Below, one piece after another: positions 1 through 6,319 of a DNA stretch of 19,464 nucleotides (positions are counted from its first letter, which is position 1; the number at the start of each line of letters is the position of its first letter). The stretch comes from an uncultured Oscillospiraceae bacterium. GTDB taxonomy: Bacteria; Bacillota; Clostridia; Oscillospirales; Oscillospiraceae. The notes beneath the pieces are model-generated. The model did no database searches. It saw only the letters and a program-made list of their open reading frames with translations, and was not told the DNA's origin. Location: the NCBI GenBank assembly GCA_910579725.1, contig CAJTUD010000053.1, positions 1-19,464 of the forward strand, written 5' to 3'. A program made the position numbers and the translations under genes.

Positions 1-1
1 A

Positions 2-394
2 CCGAAAACTGGCAAGCGGGTCATCCGCCGCCGCCGCGAAAAGAAGAACATTGAAAAGGGCCAGGTCCATATCCGTTCTTCCTTCAACAATACCATGGTG
101 ACTGTCACCGACACCCAGGGCAACGCCATTTCCTGGGCTTCCTCCGGTGGCCAGGGTTTCCGTGGCAGCAAGAAGTCCACGCCCTTCGCCGCACAGACCG
201 CCGCCGAGGTGGCTGCCCGCGCCGCGATGGAACACGGCCTGAAGACCGTGGAGGTCTATGTGAAGGGCCCCGGCCAGGGCCGTGAGGCCGCCATCCGGGC
301 GCTGCAGGCCGTGGGCCTGGAGGTGACGATGATCAAGGACGTCACTCCCATTCCCCACAACGGCTGCCGCCCCCCCAAGCGCCGCCGCGTCTAA
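2..394 (+). CDS. rpsK: 30S ribosomal protein S11 (5' end cut off)
   Basis: S11 sits on the platform of the 30S subunit and binds 16S rRNA near the mRNA exit. The reading frame is open from base 2, so the gene starts just outside the window and only the first few residues are missing. About 130 residues are visible, matching the usual S11 length. Family landmarks are the basic N-terminus (TGKRVIRRRREKKNIEKG), the SSFNNTMVTVTD strand, GNAISWASSGG, and the C-terminal TPIPHNGCRPPKRRRV. It is followed after 27 bp by rpsD, as in the Firmicute alpha operon. The internal ATG at 95 is not the start, because conserved S11 sequence continues upstream of it. Confidence 0.97.
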   Translation, partial: PKTGKRVIRRRREKKNIEKGQVHIRSSFNNTMVTVTDTQGNAISWASSGGQGFRGSKKSTPFAAQTAAEVAARAAMEHGLKTVEVYVKGPGQGREAAIRALQAVGLEVTMIKDVTPIPHNGCRPPKRRRV

Positions 395-400
395 TTCGGA

Positions 401-410
401 AGAAGGAGGA
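401..410 (+). promoter_or_regulatory. Ribosome binding site of rpsD
   Basis: AGAAGGAGGA lies 11 bases before the rpsD ATG and is close to fully complementary to the 16S rRNA 3' end. It fixes the start at 422. Confidence 0.85.
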
Positions 411-421
411 ATTATTTCATT

Positions 422-1027
422 ATGGCTAAGAATATGCAGCCTGTAGCCAAGCGCTGCAAGGCTCTGGGCATCTCCCCCGCCGCCATGGGCTATGGAAAGA
501 AGGACACCAAGCGCAACCCCGGCGGACAGATGCGCAAGAAGAAGAGCGAGTATGCCCTCCAGCTCCAGGAGAAGCAGAAGGTCAAGTTCGTCTACGGCAT
601 CATGGAGAAGCAGTTCCGGATGTACTACGAAAAGGCCGCCCGCAGCCAGGGTAAGACCGGCGAGGAGCTGCTGGTGCTCATTGAGCGCCGTCTGGACAAC
701 GTGGCATACCGCCTGGGCTTTGCCTCCACTCGCCGGCAGGCCCGGCAGCTGGTGAGCCATGCCCATTTTACCGTCAATGGCAAGAAGGTCAATATCCCCT
801 CCTATCTGCTCAAGCCCGGCGATGTGGTAGAGGTGCGGGATACCAGCCGTTCTTCCGCTATCTTTAAGCGTCTGGTAGGGGAGGATGCCCCTGTGGTTCT
901 GGTGCCCCAGTGGCTGGAGCGGGATAAGAACGCCCTGAAGGGCACCGTGTCCCGTTTGCCCGTCCGGGAGGATATCAATGATATGCCCATCGAGGAGCAT
1001 CTCATCGTCGAGCTGTACTCCAAGTAA
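422..1027 (+). CDS. rpsD: 30S ribosomal protein S4
   Basis: S4 is a primary 16S rRNA-binding protein that starts assembly of the small-subunit body. The 201-residue product has the normal family length. An N-terminal helical part with SEYALQLQEKQKVKFVYG is followed by the S4 RNA-binding fold at about residues 90-150, with RLDNVAYRLGF, TRRQARQLVSHAHF and the VNIPSYLLKPGD turn, and then the C-terminal RLPVRED and LIVELYSK. The N-terminus lacks a cysteine cluster, so this is not the zinc-binding S4 type. In many bacteria S4 represses its own operon at the translational level. I see no identifiable S4 target site here, and the usual site would lie upstream of the window. Confidence 0.97.
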   Translation: MAKNMQPVAKRCKALGISPAAMGYGKKDTKRNPGGQMRKKKSEYALQLQEKQKVKFVYGIMEKQFRMYYEKAARSQGKTGEELLVLIERRLDNVAYRLGFASTRRQARQLVSHAHFTVNGKKVNIPSYLLKPGDVVEVRDTSRSSAIFKRLVGEDAPVVLVPQWLERDKNALKGTVSRLPVREDINDMPIEEHLIVELYSK

Positions 1028-1108
1028 TGAGAGTCTACCCTCGATTATTGGAACTGAATTTCGCGCGGGCCCGGGGTTCCGGGCCTGCCAGGAGAAGGAG
1101 GGTACTGG

Positions 1109-2059
1109 ATGGTTGAAATTGATAAGCCCCAGATCGAGTGCATCGAGACCCCTGGTGATGATTCTTATGGCAAGTATGTGGTAGAGCCCCTGGAGCGGGG
1201 CTATGGCACCACCCTTGGCAATGCTCTGCGCCGCATTATGCTCTCATCCCTGCCCGGCACCGCTGCCACCAGCATCAAGATTGCCGGCGTGCAGCACGAA
1301 TTCACCACTATCCCCGGCGTAAAGGAGGATGTGACGGAGATCGTGCTGAACATCAAGCAGCTGATTACCAAGCTTCACAGCGAGGGAGTCAAGACGGTGT
1401 TCATTGAGGCGGTGGGTCCCTGCGAGGTGACTGCGGGCGACATCAAAAGCGACGGCGAGGTGGAGGTCTTGAATCCCGACCTGCATATCGCCACGCTGGG
1501 CAGCGGTGCGGCGCTGAACATGGAGATCACCCTGAACCATGGCAGGGGCTACGTGCCTGCCGACCGGAATAAGCCCCAGCAGAATATCATCGGCGTCATT
1601 CCCGTGGACTCCATTTACACGCCTGTGTACAAGGTGAATTACACCGTGGAGAACACCCGCGTGGGCAACATGACGGACTTTGACAAGCTGACCATCGAGG
1701 TCTGGACGGATTCCACCATTTCCGCCCGGGACGCGGTGAGTCTGGGGGCCAAGATCCTCTGCGACCACTTCACCCTGTTCACGGATCTGAGCGAGACGGT
1801 GGGCTCCAAGTCCACCATTGTGGAGAAGGCGGAGACGCAGCGGGATAAGGTGTTGGAACTGACCATTGAGGAACTGGATCTCAGCGTACGCAGCTTCAAC
1901 TGCCTCAAGCGGGCCAACATCAACACGGTGGAGGATCTGATCAGCAAGACCGAGGATGAGATGATGAAGGTCCGCAATCTGGGCCGGAAGTCTCTGGAAG
2001 AGGTCATCAACAAGCTGTCCATGATGGGTCTGTCCCTGGCCGACGAAGAAAGCAACTAA
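1109..2059 (+). CDS. rpoA: DNA-directed RNA polymerase subunit alpha
   Basis: The alpha subunit nucleates RNA polymerase assembly and contacts UP elements and activators. Its 316 residues match the family. The N-terminal dimerisation domain (about 1-230) shows YGKYVVEPLERGYGTTLGNA and LRRIMLSSLPGTA, and later GRGYVPADRNK. A linker follows, and the C-terminal helix-hairpin-helix domain (about 245-310) carries ELDLSVRSFNCLKRANI and VRNLGRKSLEEV, which bind the DNA minor groove. The start is supported by GGAGAAGGAGGG, seven bases before the ATG. The 81-bp spacer after rpsD shows no terminator, so it is co-transcribed with rpsD and rplQ. A long antisense frame over this gene is a coding shadow. 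Confidence 0.98.
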   Translation: MVEIDKPQIECIETPGDDSYGKYVVEPLERGYGTTLGNALRRIMLSSLPGTAATSIKIAGVQHEFTTIPGVKEDVTEIVLNIKQLITKLHSEGVKTVFIEAVGPCEVTAGDIKSDGEVEVLNPDLHIATLGSGAALNMEITLNHGRGYVPADRNKPQQNIIGVIPVDSIYTPVYKVNYTVENTRVGNMTDFDKLTIEVWTDSTISARDAVSLGAKILCDHFTLFTDLSETVGSKSTIVEKAETQRDKVLELTIEELDLSVRSFNCLKRANINTVEDLISKTEDEMMKVRNLGRKSLEEVINKLSMMGLSLADEESN

Positions 2060-2102
2060 CACGATTATTGATTGATACGCCTTTTGAAGGAGGAAATCTA
2101 CA

Positions 2103-2444
2103 ATGCCTGGAACTCGCAAGCTCGGTAAAACTACCGACCAGCGCAAGGCGATGCTCCGTCAGCAGGTGACCGATTTTCTGGACAACGGGAAGATGGAGAC
2201 CACCGTCACCCGCTGCAAGGAGATCCGGCCCCTGGCTGAGAAGATGATTACCCTGGGCAAGAAGGGCGACCTGGCCGCATACCGCCAGGCCATGGCCTTT
2301 GTCACCCGGGAGGATGTGGTCAAGAAGATCTTCAAGGAGATCGCGCCCAACTATGCGGAGCGCAATGGCGGCTACACCCGCATCACCCGCACCGGCGTGC
2401 GCCGGGGCGATGCTGCGGAGACGGCGATGATCGAGCTGGTCTAA
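2103..2444 (+). CDS. rplQ: 50S ribosomal protein L17
   Basis: L17 binds 23S rRNA near the peptide exit tunnel of the large subunit. At 113 residues it is the short form usual in Firmicutes. The N-terminus MPGTRKLGKTTDQRKAML is diagnostic, followed by ETTVTRCKEIRPLAEKMITL and the C-terminal NGGYTRITRTGVRRGD. An AAGGAGG ribosome binding site at 2087-2093 precedes the ATG. It is the last gene of the alpha operon, as shown by its usual position after rpoA and by the strong terminator 15 bp after the stop codon. Confidence 0.98.
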   Translation: MPGTRKLGKTTDQRKAMLRQQVTDFLDNGKMETTVTRCKEIRPLAEKMITLGKKGDLAAYRQAMAFVTREDVVKKIFKEIAPNYAERNGGYTRITRTGVRRGDAAETAMIELV

Positions 2445-2459
2445 GCCGTTTCAAAGAGA

Positions 2460-2506
2460 AAAAGCCCTTTCGTGTGTGGGAGTACTACACATACGAAAGG
2501 GCTTTT
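2460..2506 (+). terminator. Intrinsic terminator of the ribosomal alpha operon
   Basis: Two 19-base arms (2460-2478 and 2488-2506) pair fully apart from one G-U, with a 9-base loop. The base of the stem is AAAAGCCC/GGGCTTTT, and CATATTTTG follows. It lies directly after rplQ. The A-rich 5' flank means it might also stop transcription from the opposite side. Confidence 0.9.
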
Positions 2507-2828
2507 CATATTTTGCGTCGAATCGCCGGCGCTATTCCGGACTCCTTCCCGGCTCCACCAAGTGATCCGGAGCCGCCATATCGCCGGCGGCTAAAGCTGC
2601 CATTACAGGATGTGCTCACACAAAAAATGCCGGACGGATATTCCGCCCGGCATTGGAACATTAAGAATCTCTTTTCACCACATCAGACAGCGCTCAGCGT
2701 CAGTATACTCAACGCAGTTGAAAAACATAAAAATGTTTTTTCAATCAACGGGGCTACGGTCCATTGGCACGCTGTACGTCCTCTGCGTAATTTTCAGCAG
2801 AAGCCGCTTCAACTACATATAACAGGCT
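2507..2828. other. Intergenic region without a gene, several hairpins
   Basis: These 322 bases separate the alpha operon from the convergent MFS gene. I see no credible ORF: an open + frame crossing it starts inside the terminator and matches nothing. CGGCTCC (2550-2556) pairs with GGAGCCG (2569-2575), and this hairpin is bracketed by two copies of CGCCGGCG (2524-2531, 2582-2589). An AT-rich hairpin with a TTGAAAAACAT left arm lies at about 2719-2746. The terminator of the MFS gene is also in this stretch. Confidence 0.6.
2622..2654 (-). terminator. Intrinsic terminator of the MFS gene
   Basis: AATGCCGG-a-CGG (2626-2637) pairs with CCG-c-CCGGCATT (2643-2654) around a 5-base loop. Read on the - strand the stem is followed by a run of six T (2627-2622). 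It lies about 175 bases after the stop codon of the MFS gene. Confidence 0.75.
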
Positions 2829-3941
2829 TCAAGAGAAAAACCACCCAAACAGCGGGGACAGCGGAATCATGAATACGGAGAAGGCCATGGAGGACACAGA
2901 TACCAGCGTAGCCCGCTGGGCAGAGGGAAAGCGGTCGTTAAGCCGCTTGTCGCTGACCAGTTGCAAGCCGTCATCCAGCAGTCCCGCCGCCAGTCCGCTG
3001 GCCAGCAGCACCGGCAGGAAGCTGCCCCGGGCTGCCAGGGCGCAGGCCGCCACTCCCAGGCCGGTCAGTGCCGCCGCCCGCCTGTAGGACATCCGGTTCA
3101 GCCGCCCTGTTATCAGCCCCGCCAGACCGCCGCCCAGTCCCAGCACAAACAGCGACGGGCCCAGCAGCGCGGGTATCGTCGCCGCTTCCACCCGCTGCTG
3201 CAAGAAAAAACGGGTAAGAGTGGCTCCCGCCCCCACCAAGGCGTTGACCAGCATGATCCTCACCGCTGTACCATCCGTTCTCAGCAGCGTCCAGGCTCCC
3301 TGGATGGTACCTTTCAGCGCCCCCGGCAGAGAGGCCAGAGAGACGCTCCGCTCCTCCCGGCCCGGGCACACCGGTTCCCATAGGCTCAGCGCCGCCGCCA
3401 GTCCGGCCAGAGCGATTCCCGCATCCAGCAGGTAGGCCGCCTGCCAGCCCAGCAGCATGGTTGCTCCCGCCAGCAGCATGGCTCCGCCGTCGCTGAACCG
3501 GTACACGCCGTTTTGCAGAGAGGAGAACTTCAGGTACTCCTCCTCCTGGCTTGCCTGTATCATGCTCTCGTAAGTAATGGCCTCCCGGGTGCCGGATTGG
3601 AGGTTGTACCCCACGGCGGATACCGCCAGGGAGAGGCATACGCTTCCCAGTCCGCCGGAGACCGTCATCAGCAGAGCGGAGACCAGAAACATGGCGTAGC
3701 TGGCTGCCAGGGTCTGTTTCCGTCCCAGCACGTCCGCCAGCAGTCCCGAGGGCAGCTCACAGCACAGACTTACCACATGGAACACGCCCTCAGCCAGTCC
3801 GATCTCCACCAGAGAGAAGCCCCGCAGGGCCAGCAGCAGCACCCAAATGCTGCCCGCCGGACGAAATCCCACGGACCATTCCAAAGCCAGCAGAGCACGC
3901 TTCTGCCGGGCGAGGGAAAAAGATTTTCTATTTTTTGGCAT
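2829..3941 (-). CDS. MFS transporter, probable drug-efflux type
   Basis: A 370-residue, very hydrophobic protein with 11-12 predicted membrane segments. Major facilitator features are the short basic N-terminus (MPKNRKSFSLARQKR), the loop after helix 2 ending in LPSGLLADVLGRKQTL, which is the classic D-x-x-GRK motif A, and a central hydrophilic loop around residues 190-215 (CPGREERS). It would use the ion gradient to move a small molecule across the cytoplasmic membrane; the substrate is not visible. The start is ATG 3941, with AAAGGAT about 12 bases upstream. That ribosome binding site is buried in a hairpin (3948-3996), and the gene has its own promoter and a leader ORF, an arrangement known from antibiotic-inducible resistance genes. 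A sugar or metabolite exporter is possible. Confidence 0.85.
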   Translation of the reverse strand: MPKNRKSFSLARQKRALLALEWSVGFRPAGSIWVLLLALRGFSLVEIGLAEGVFHVVSLCCELPSGLLADVLGRKQTLAASYAMFLVSALLMTVSGGLGSVCLSLAVSAVGYNLQSGTREAITYESMIQASQEEEYLKFSSLQNGVYRFSDGGAMLLAGATMLLGWQAAYLLDAGIALAGLAAALSLWEPVCPGREERSVSLASLPGALKGTIQGAWTLLRTDGTAVRIMLVNALVGAGATLTRFFLQQRVEAATIPALLGPSLFVLGLGGGLAGLITGRLNRMSYRRAAALTGLGVAACALAARGSFLPVLLASGLAAGLLDDGLQLVSDKRLNDRFPSAQRATLVSVSSMAFSVFMIPLSPLFGWFFS

Positions 3942-3996
3942 AAAAACAGCGCCATCCTTTCTTTCGTCGAATCAAAAAGAAAAGGACCGGCGCGCT
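3942..3996 (-). promoter_or_regulatory. Attenuator-like hairpin covering the MFS ribosome binding site
   Basis: On the - strand AGCGC (3996-3992) pairs with GCGCT (3952-3948). After an internal loop, TCCTTT-t-CTTT pairs with AAAGAAAGGA (3964-3955), leaving an 11-base loop. The paired AAAGGA is the only plausible ribosome binding site of the MFS gene. The stem is followed by GTTTTT (3947-3942) right before the ATG, so the structure could act as a transcription terminator, a translation blocker, or both. The function is inferred from structure alone. Confidence 0.6.
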
Positions 3997-4013
3997 CCAA
4001 ATTTGACAGGCAC

Positions 4014-4100
4014 TTACCTGAAAAAGGGCGCACTGATCCCGTCAGCGGCTCTGTCGCAGCCAAGAAAATGCAGAATCAGACTGTTTTGCAGCCAACGCAT
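4014..4100 (-). CDS. Candidate 28-residue leader peptide of the MFS gene
   Basis: A short ORF starting MRWLQNSLILHF and ending SAPFFR lies between the MFS promoter and the MFS hairpin. Its ribosome binding site, AAGGAGGG (4115-4108), is the strongest in this part of the window and is seven bases from the ATG. The predicted transcript start is only about 24 bases upstream of the ATG. The stop codon is 17 bases before the left arm of the hairpin. This geometry fits a leader peptide whose translation or stalling decides whether the hairpin forms. I know no family with this sequence, so coding is inferred from the start signals and placement. A longer frame to 4334 exists but would begin upstream of the promoter. 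Confidence 0.55.
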   Translation of the reverse strand: MRWLQNSLILHFLGCDRAADGISAPFFR

Positions 4101-4130
4101 CTCCGCGCCCTCCTTCGATAAGATATGGCC

Positions 4131-4159
4131 AGTGTACCACAAGAATCGGAGGCTGTCAA
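4131..4159 (-). promoter_or_regulatory. Sigma-A promoter of the MFS leader
   Basis: On the - strand TTGACA (4159-4154), a 17-base spacer, then TACACT (4136-4131). The -35 is a perfect match and the -10 differs from TATAAT at two bases. Transcription would start near 4124, giving a leader of about 180 bases before the MFS ATG. Confidence 0.8.
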
Positions 4160-4368
4160 GGAAAAGCCGGTTCCTGGAAAAGTCTGAAAAAATTATAAAG
4201 ATTTTCAACTCCGCTAATTTCTTACAAGATTTTAAGAGAAGAGGGAGAAATCCTTGACTTTCATAGTTTTTGCTGTTTCTGTTCATACCATGCCGTATCT
4301 CTTTACAATTCCGCTTTTGGAGCAAGGGCAGCAATGAAGGAATGGGTAATTGGCGATTAGTACAAAAT

Positions 4369-4406
4369 GCAGAAGAGCCGCCGGAGACTTCCGGCGGCTC
4401 TTCTGC
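4369..4406 (-). terminator. Terminator of the polysaccharide deacetylase gene
   Basis: A perfect 17-bp stem (4369-4385 with 4390-4406) with a 4-base loop. On the - strand it is followed by ATTTTG. It begins 22 bases after the stop codon of the deacetylase gene. Confidence 0.85.
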
Positions 4407-4427
4407 CCAATATTCCCGCTGTTCCTA

Positions 4428-5216
4428 TCAGCCCCATGTCCTCACTCTGTCCGGACGGGCATACAGAACTCCCGCCTGCGGTTCCACCTCCTGTATCCGG
4501 AACAGCTCCTCCACAGTGACAAAATCGTAGCCCTCCGCCTGCAAGGCGTCCACCAGTGCCAGCGCCGCATCTACGCTGGTGGAGTAGAAGTCGTGGAGCA
4601 AAATAATGTCACCGGGCTGCACCGCACCCAATACGGCGGCCACCACCTTGTCCTTGTTCAGCAGCTTCCAGTCCTCCGGGTCCACAGACCAGTAGATCAT
4701 GGGCGTCCGGATCAGCTTTGACCGCTCGGCTCCGATGAGTCCATAGGGAGGACGCAGCCAAAAGGAGCTGTCCCCCAACACCTCTTTCAGCAGGGTCTCC
4801 GTTTTGTGAATTTCCTCCACCACTGCATCCTTCTCCGCTTTCAGCAGCCGGACATGGGAGTAGGTGTGGTTGCCGATCTGGTGGCCCTCCGCCTTCATCC
4901 GCAGCAGCAGCGGCTCATTCCCGGGAATCTGCTCCCCGATAACGAAGAAGGTAGCCGCAGCGCCTCGCTCCAGCAGACCGTCCAGCAGACGGGCTGTTGT
5001 GTCCGCCCTGGGGCCGTCGTCGAAAGTCAATGCCACATATTTGGGTGCTTCTACCAGATCCTCCAGTACGTCCTCCTCCAGCTCTCCCAGGATCTCCACC
5101 GGAATCTCCGCCGTTCCGGCGGTGTCATAGGCGGAGATATCAGGTTCCACCGGTTGGGCGCAGGAGGCAGGCAACAACGCCAGCGCCGCCAGGCATGCGC
5201 ATAATAGCTTCTTCAT
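4428..5216 (-). CDS. Polysaccharide deacetylase (NodB/CE4), secreted or lipid-anchored
   Basis: A 262-residue CE4 enzyme that would remove N-acetyl (or O-acetyl) groups from cell-wall or surface glycan outside the membrane. MKKLLCACLAALALLPASC looks like a lipoprotein-type signal peptide, although Pro at -3 of the cysteine is off consensus. The NodB motifs are complete: TFDDGP (catalytic and metal-binding Asp), NHTYSH (metal His pair), RPPYG, SVDPEDW and ILLHD. This start is chosen over one 29 codons upstream because AGAGGAGA lies just before this ATG and the signal peptide follows directly. A TATACT -10 (5253-5248) with a poor -35 suggests its own promoter. Delta-lactam-biosynthesis and PgdA-like roles cannot be told apart here. 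Confidence 0.9.
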   Translation of the reverse strand: MKKLLCACLAALALLPASCAQPVEPDISAYDTAGTAEIPVEILGELEEDVLEDLVEAPKYVALTFDDGPRADTTARLLDGLLERGAAATFFVIGEQIPGNEPLLLRMKAEGHQIGNHTYSHVRLLKAEKDAVVEEIHKTETLLKEVLGDSSFWLRPPYGLIGAERSKLIRTPMIYWSVDPEDWKLLNKDKVVAAVLGAVQPGDIILLHDFYSTSVDAALALVDALQAEGYDFVTVEELFRIQEVEPQAGVLYARPDRVRTWG

Positions 5217-5282
5217 AGATTCTCCTCTTTTCCCGCATACTTGGGATAGTATAACCCGGGAAAAGCGGAAATACGCAGAGGT

Positions 5283-5303
5283 ATGCCGCCGGGAGAGCGG
5301 CAT
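5283..5303. other. Hairpin between the zinc-ribbon and deacetylase genes
   Basis: ATGCCGC (5283-5289) pairs with GCGGCAT (5297-5303) around a 7-base loop, 13 bases after the zinc-ribbon stop codon. There is no U-tract on the - strand, so termination is uncertain. Confidence 0.4.
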
Positions 5304-5315
5304 GCATTTTCCTGC

Positions 5316-5702
5316 CTACAGCAAAGCGGCTATCAGGGGGAGCAGAAAGAACAGCAGCGTAAGAATGCCTATGATCCAGAAAATGGTTTTGATTCCAGCC
5401 ATGGAGGCATCTCCCTTCCGGGCAGGACGGACAGCTGCGGGCTGCGGCTGCCGGACAGGCTTTCCCGGCTTGCTCCAGTCCATTCCCCTGGCCTGTCTGA
5501 CATGCTTCTCTCTATGTACCTCGCTGTGGACGAAGGAACCTCCATGGTTCCGTTCATTGATGCCGTCCACCCGGACAACATTTCCCTGGGCGTCCATCCC
5601 CCAGGTTTTTACCGGCGGATTGAAGGCTCCGCACCGGGGACAGAAATCGTCCCTGCCATAGTCATACCGCTTTCCGCAGTCCTCGCATACAATCAACCGC
5701 AT
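5316..5702 (-). CDS. Small zinc-ribbon protein with a C-terminal membrane anchor
   Basis: A 128-residue protein of unknown function. The N-terminus has a zinc ribbon with C6-x2-C9 and C21-x2-C24 (CEDCGKRY and CPRCG). A charged, proline-rich middle follows (VRQPQPAAVRPARKG). The last 27 residues or so, beginning AGIKTIFWIIGILTLLFF, form one hydrophobic helix. The likely topology is a cytoplasmic zinc ribbon held at the membrane by a tail anchor. The start is supported by AAGGAAGG six bases before the ATG. It has its own promoter and probably forms a single-gene unit. The zinc ribbon resembles those of many uncharacterised clostridial proteins, and nothing in the sequence points to a specific role. 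Confidence 0.75.
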   Translation of the reverse strand: MRLIVCEDCGKRYDYGRDDFCPRCGAFNPPVKTWGMDAQGNVVRVDGINERNHGGSFVHSEVHREKHVRQARGMDWSKPGKPVRQPQPAAVRPARKGDASMAGIKTIFWIIGILTLLFFLLPLIAALL

Positions 5703-5745
5703 AGAACGCCTTCCTTTCTCTCAACACAAGCTCGCCTCTTGCTTC

Positions 5746-5775
5746 AGTATACTACGGAGAGACGCAGCTTGTAAA
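5746..5775 (-). promoter_or_regulatory. Sigma-A promoter of the zinc-ribbon gene
   Basis: On the - strand TTTACA (5775-5770), an 18-base spacer, then TATACT (5751-5746). It lies 44 bases before the ATG at 5702. Confidence 0.7.
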
Positions 5776-6258
5776 GAGGGCGCGCGTCTGAGACCTTATT
5801 TTTTCACAAGGCTGAACGCTCAGAACCCGCCGGTGAAGTCTTCCTGAATAGCTGCATCTCCCTTTTAACGGGGGCGGATCCAAGGATACTTTCAGGCGGA
5901 GAGGGCCCGTCTTATGGACAGGCGGCGCCTGATTTCCGTCTGAAGCTGGTTATGAAACTGCACCGTCAAAGAAACCCGTCTTTGTCAAAAACAGAAACAA
6001 CTCACAAAAAAGTGACCGCCGACGGCCGCAGCATAATCCGATGGAACCGCCCGCAGGCCACTTTCCACCAGTGTTTTACACATTATCCACAGAGTTTTCC
6101 ACATCGTTATGTCAACGGCTTTCTGCCGGAAAAGTTGGGGAATAGCAAATCCAAAAAAATTTGGAGAGAATACTGGCAGGCGGCGGGGACAGGGAGAGGT
6201 GCGGCAGAGCGTCTTTTCCCCCGTTCCGGTTCTTTTTCCGAGGCTTTGCCCATAAGGG
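5776..6258. other. Intergenic region between divergent genes, no gene seen
   Basis: Nearly 500 bases separate the divergent zinc-ribbon and CmpB-like genes. No ORF with a ribosome binding site and a recognisable product is visible. Notable contents are a perfect DnaA-box 9-mer and a near copy (6083-6103), a small palindrome CAGGCGGCGCCTG, and an AT-rich hairpin TCCAAA-aaaa-TTTGGA at about 6149-6164. I recognise no tRNA, riboswitch or known structured RNA here. Confidence 0.6.
6083..6103 (+). promoter_or_regulatory. Pair of DnaA-box-like 9-mers
   Basis: TTATCCACA (6083-6091) is a perfect match to the consensus DnaA box. TTTTCCACA (6095-6103) differs by one base and starts 12 bases later in the same orientation. 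A weaker TTTCCACC lies at 6062-6069. No dnaA, dnaN or full origin is in the window, so this may be a regulatory or titration site, or chance. Confidence 0.5.
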
Positions 6259-6287
6259 TTGACAACTGCCTCCGGACAAGGTAAAGT
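6259..6287 (+). promoter_or_regulatory. Sigma-A promoter of the CmpB-like gene
   Basis: TTGACA (6259-6264), a 17-base spacer, then TAAAGT (6282-6287). Transcription would start near 6294, leaving a short leader with GGAGGAGG before the ATG at 6320. Confidence 0.75.
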
Positions 6288-6319
6288 ATCCATCGGGATA
6301 GATCCCGGAGGAGGTTTCC

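Noticed and set aside
1244..2146. 300-residue antisense open frame over rpoA
   Set aside because: It lies entirely opposite the conserved rpoA gene and the start of rplQ, has low-complexity His/Leu-rich sequence and no family match. It is a shadow of GC-rich codon usage.
2474..2872. 132-residue + frame starting inside the rplQ terminator
   Set aside because: The start codon is in the terminator stem, there is no ribosome binding site, and the frame runs through two terminators into the MFS gene.
5952..6284. 110-residue + frame in the intergenic region
   Set aside because: No ribosome binding site, no recognisable domain, and it overlaps the DnaA-like boxes and the promoter of the next gene.
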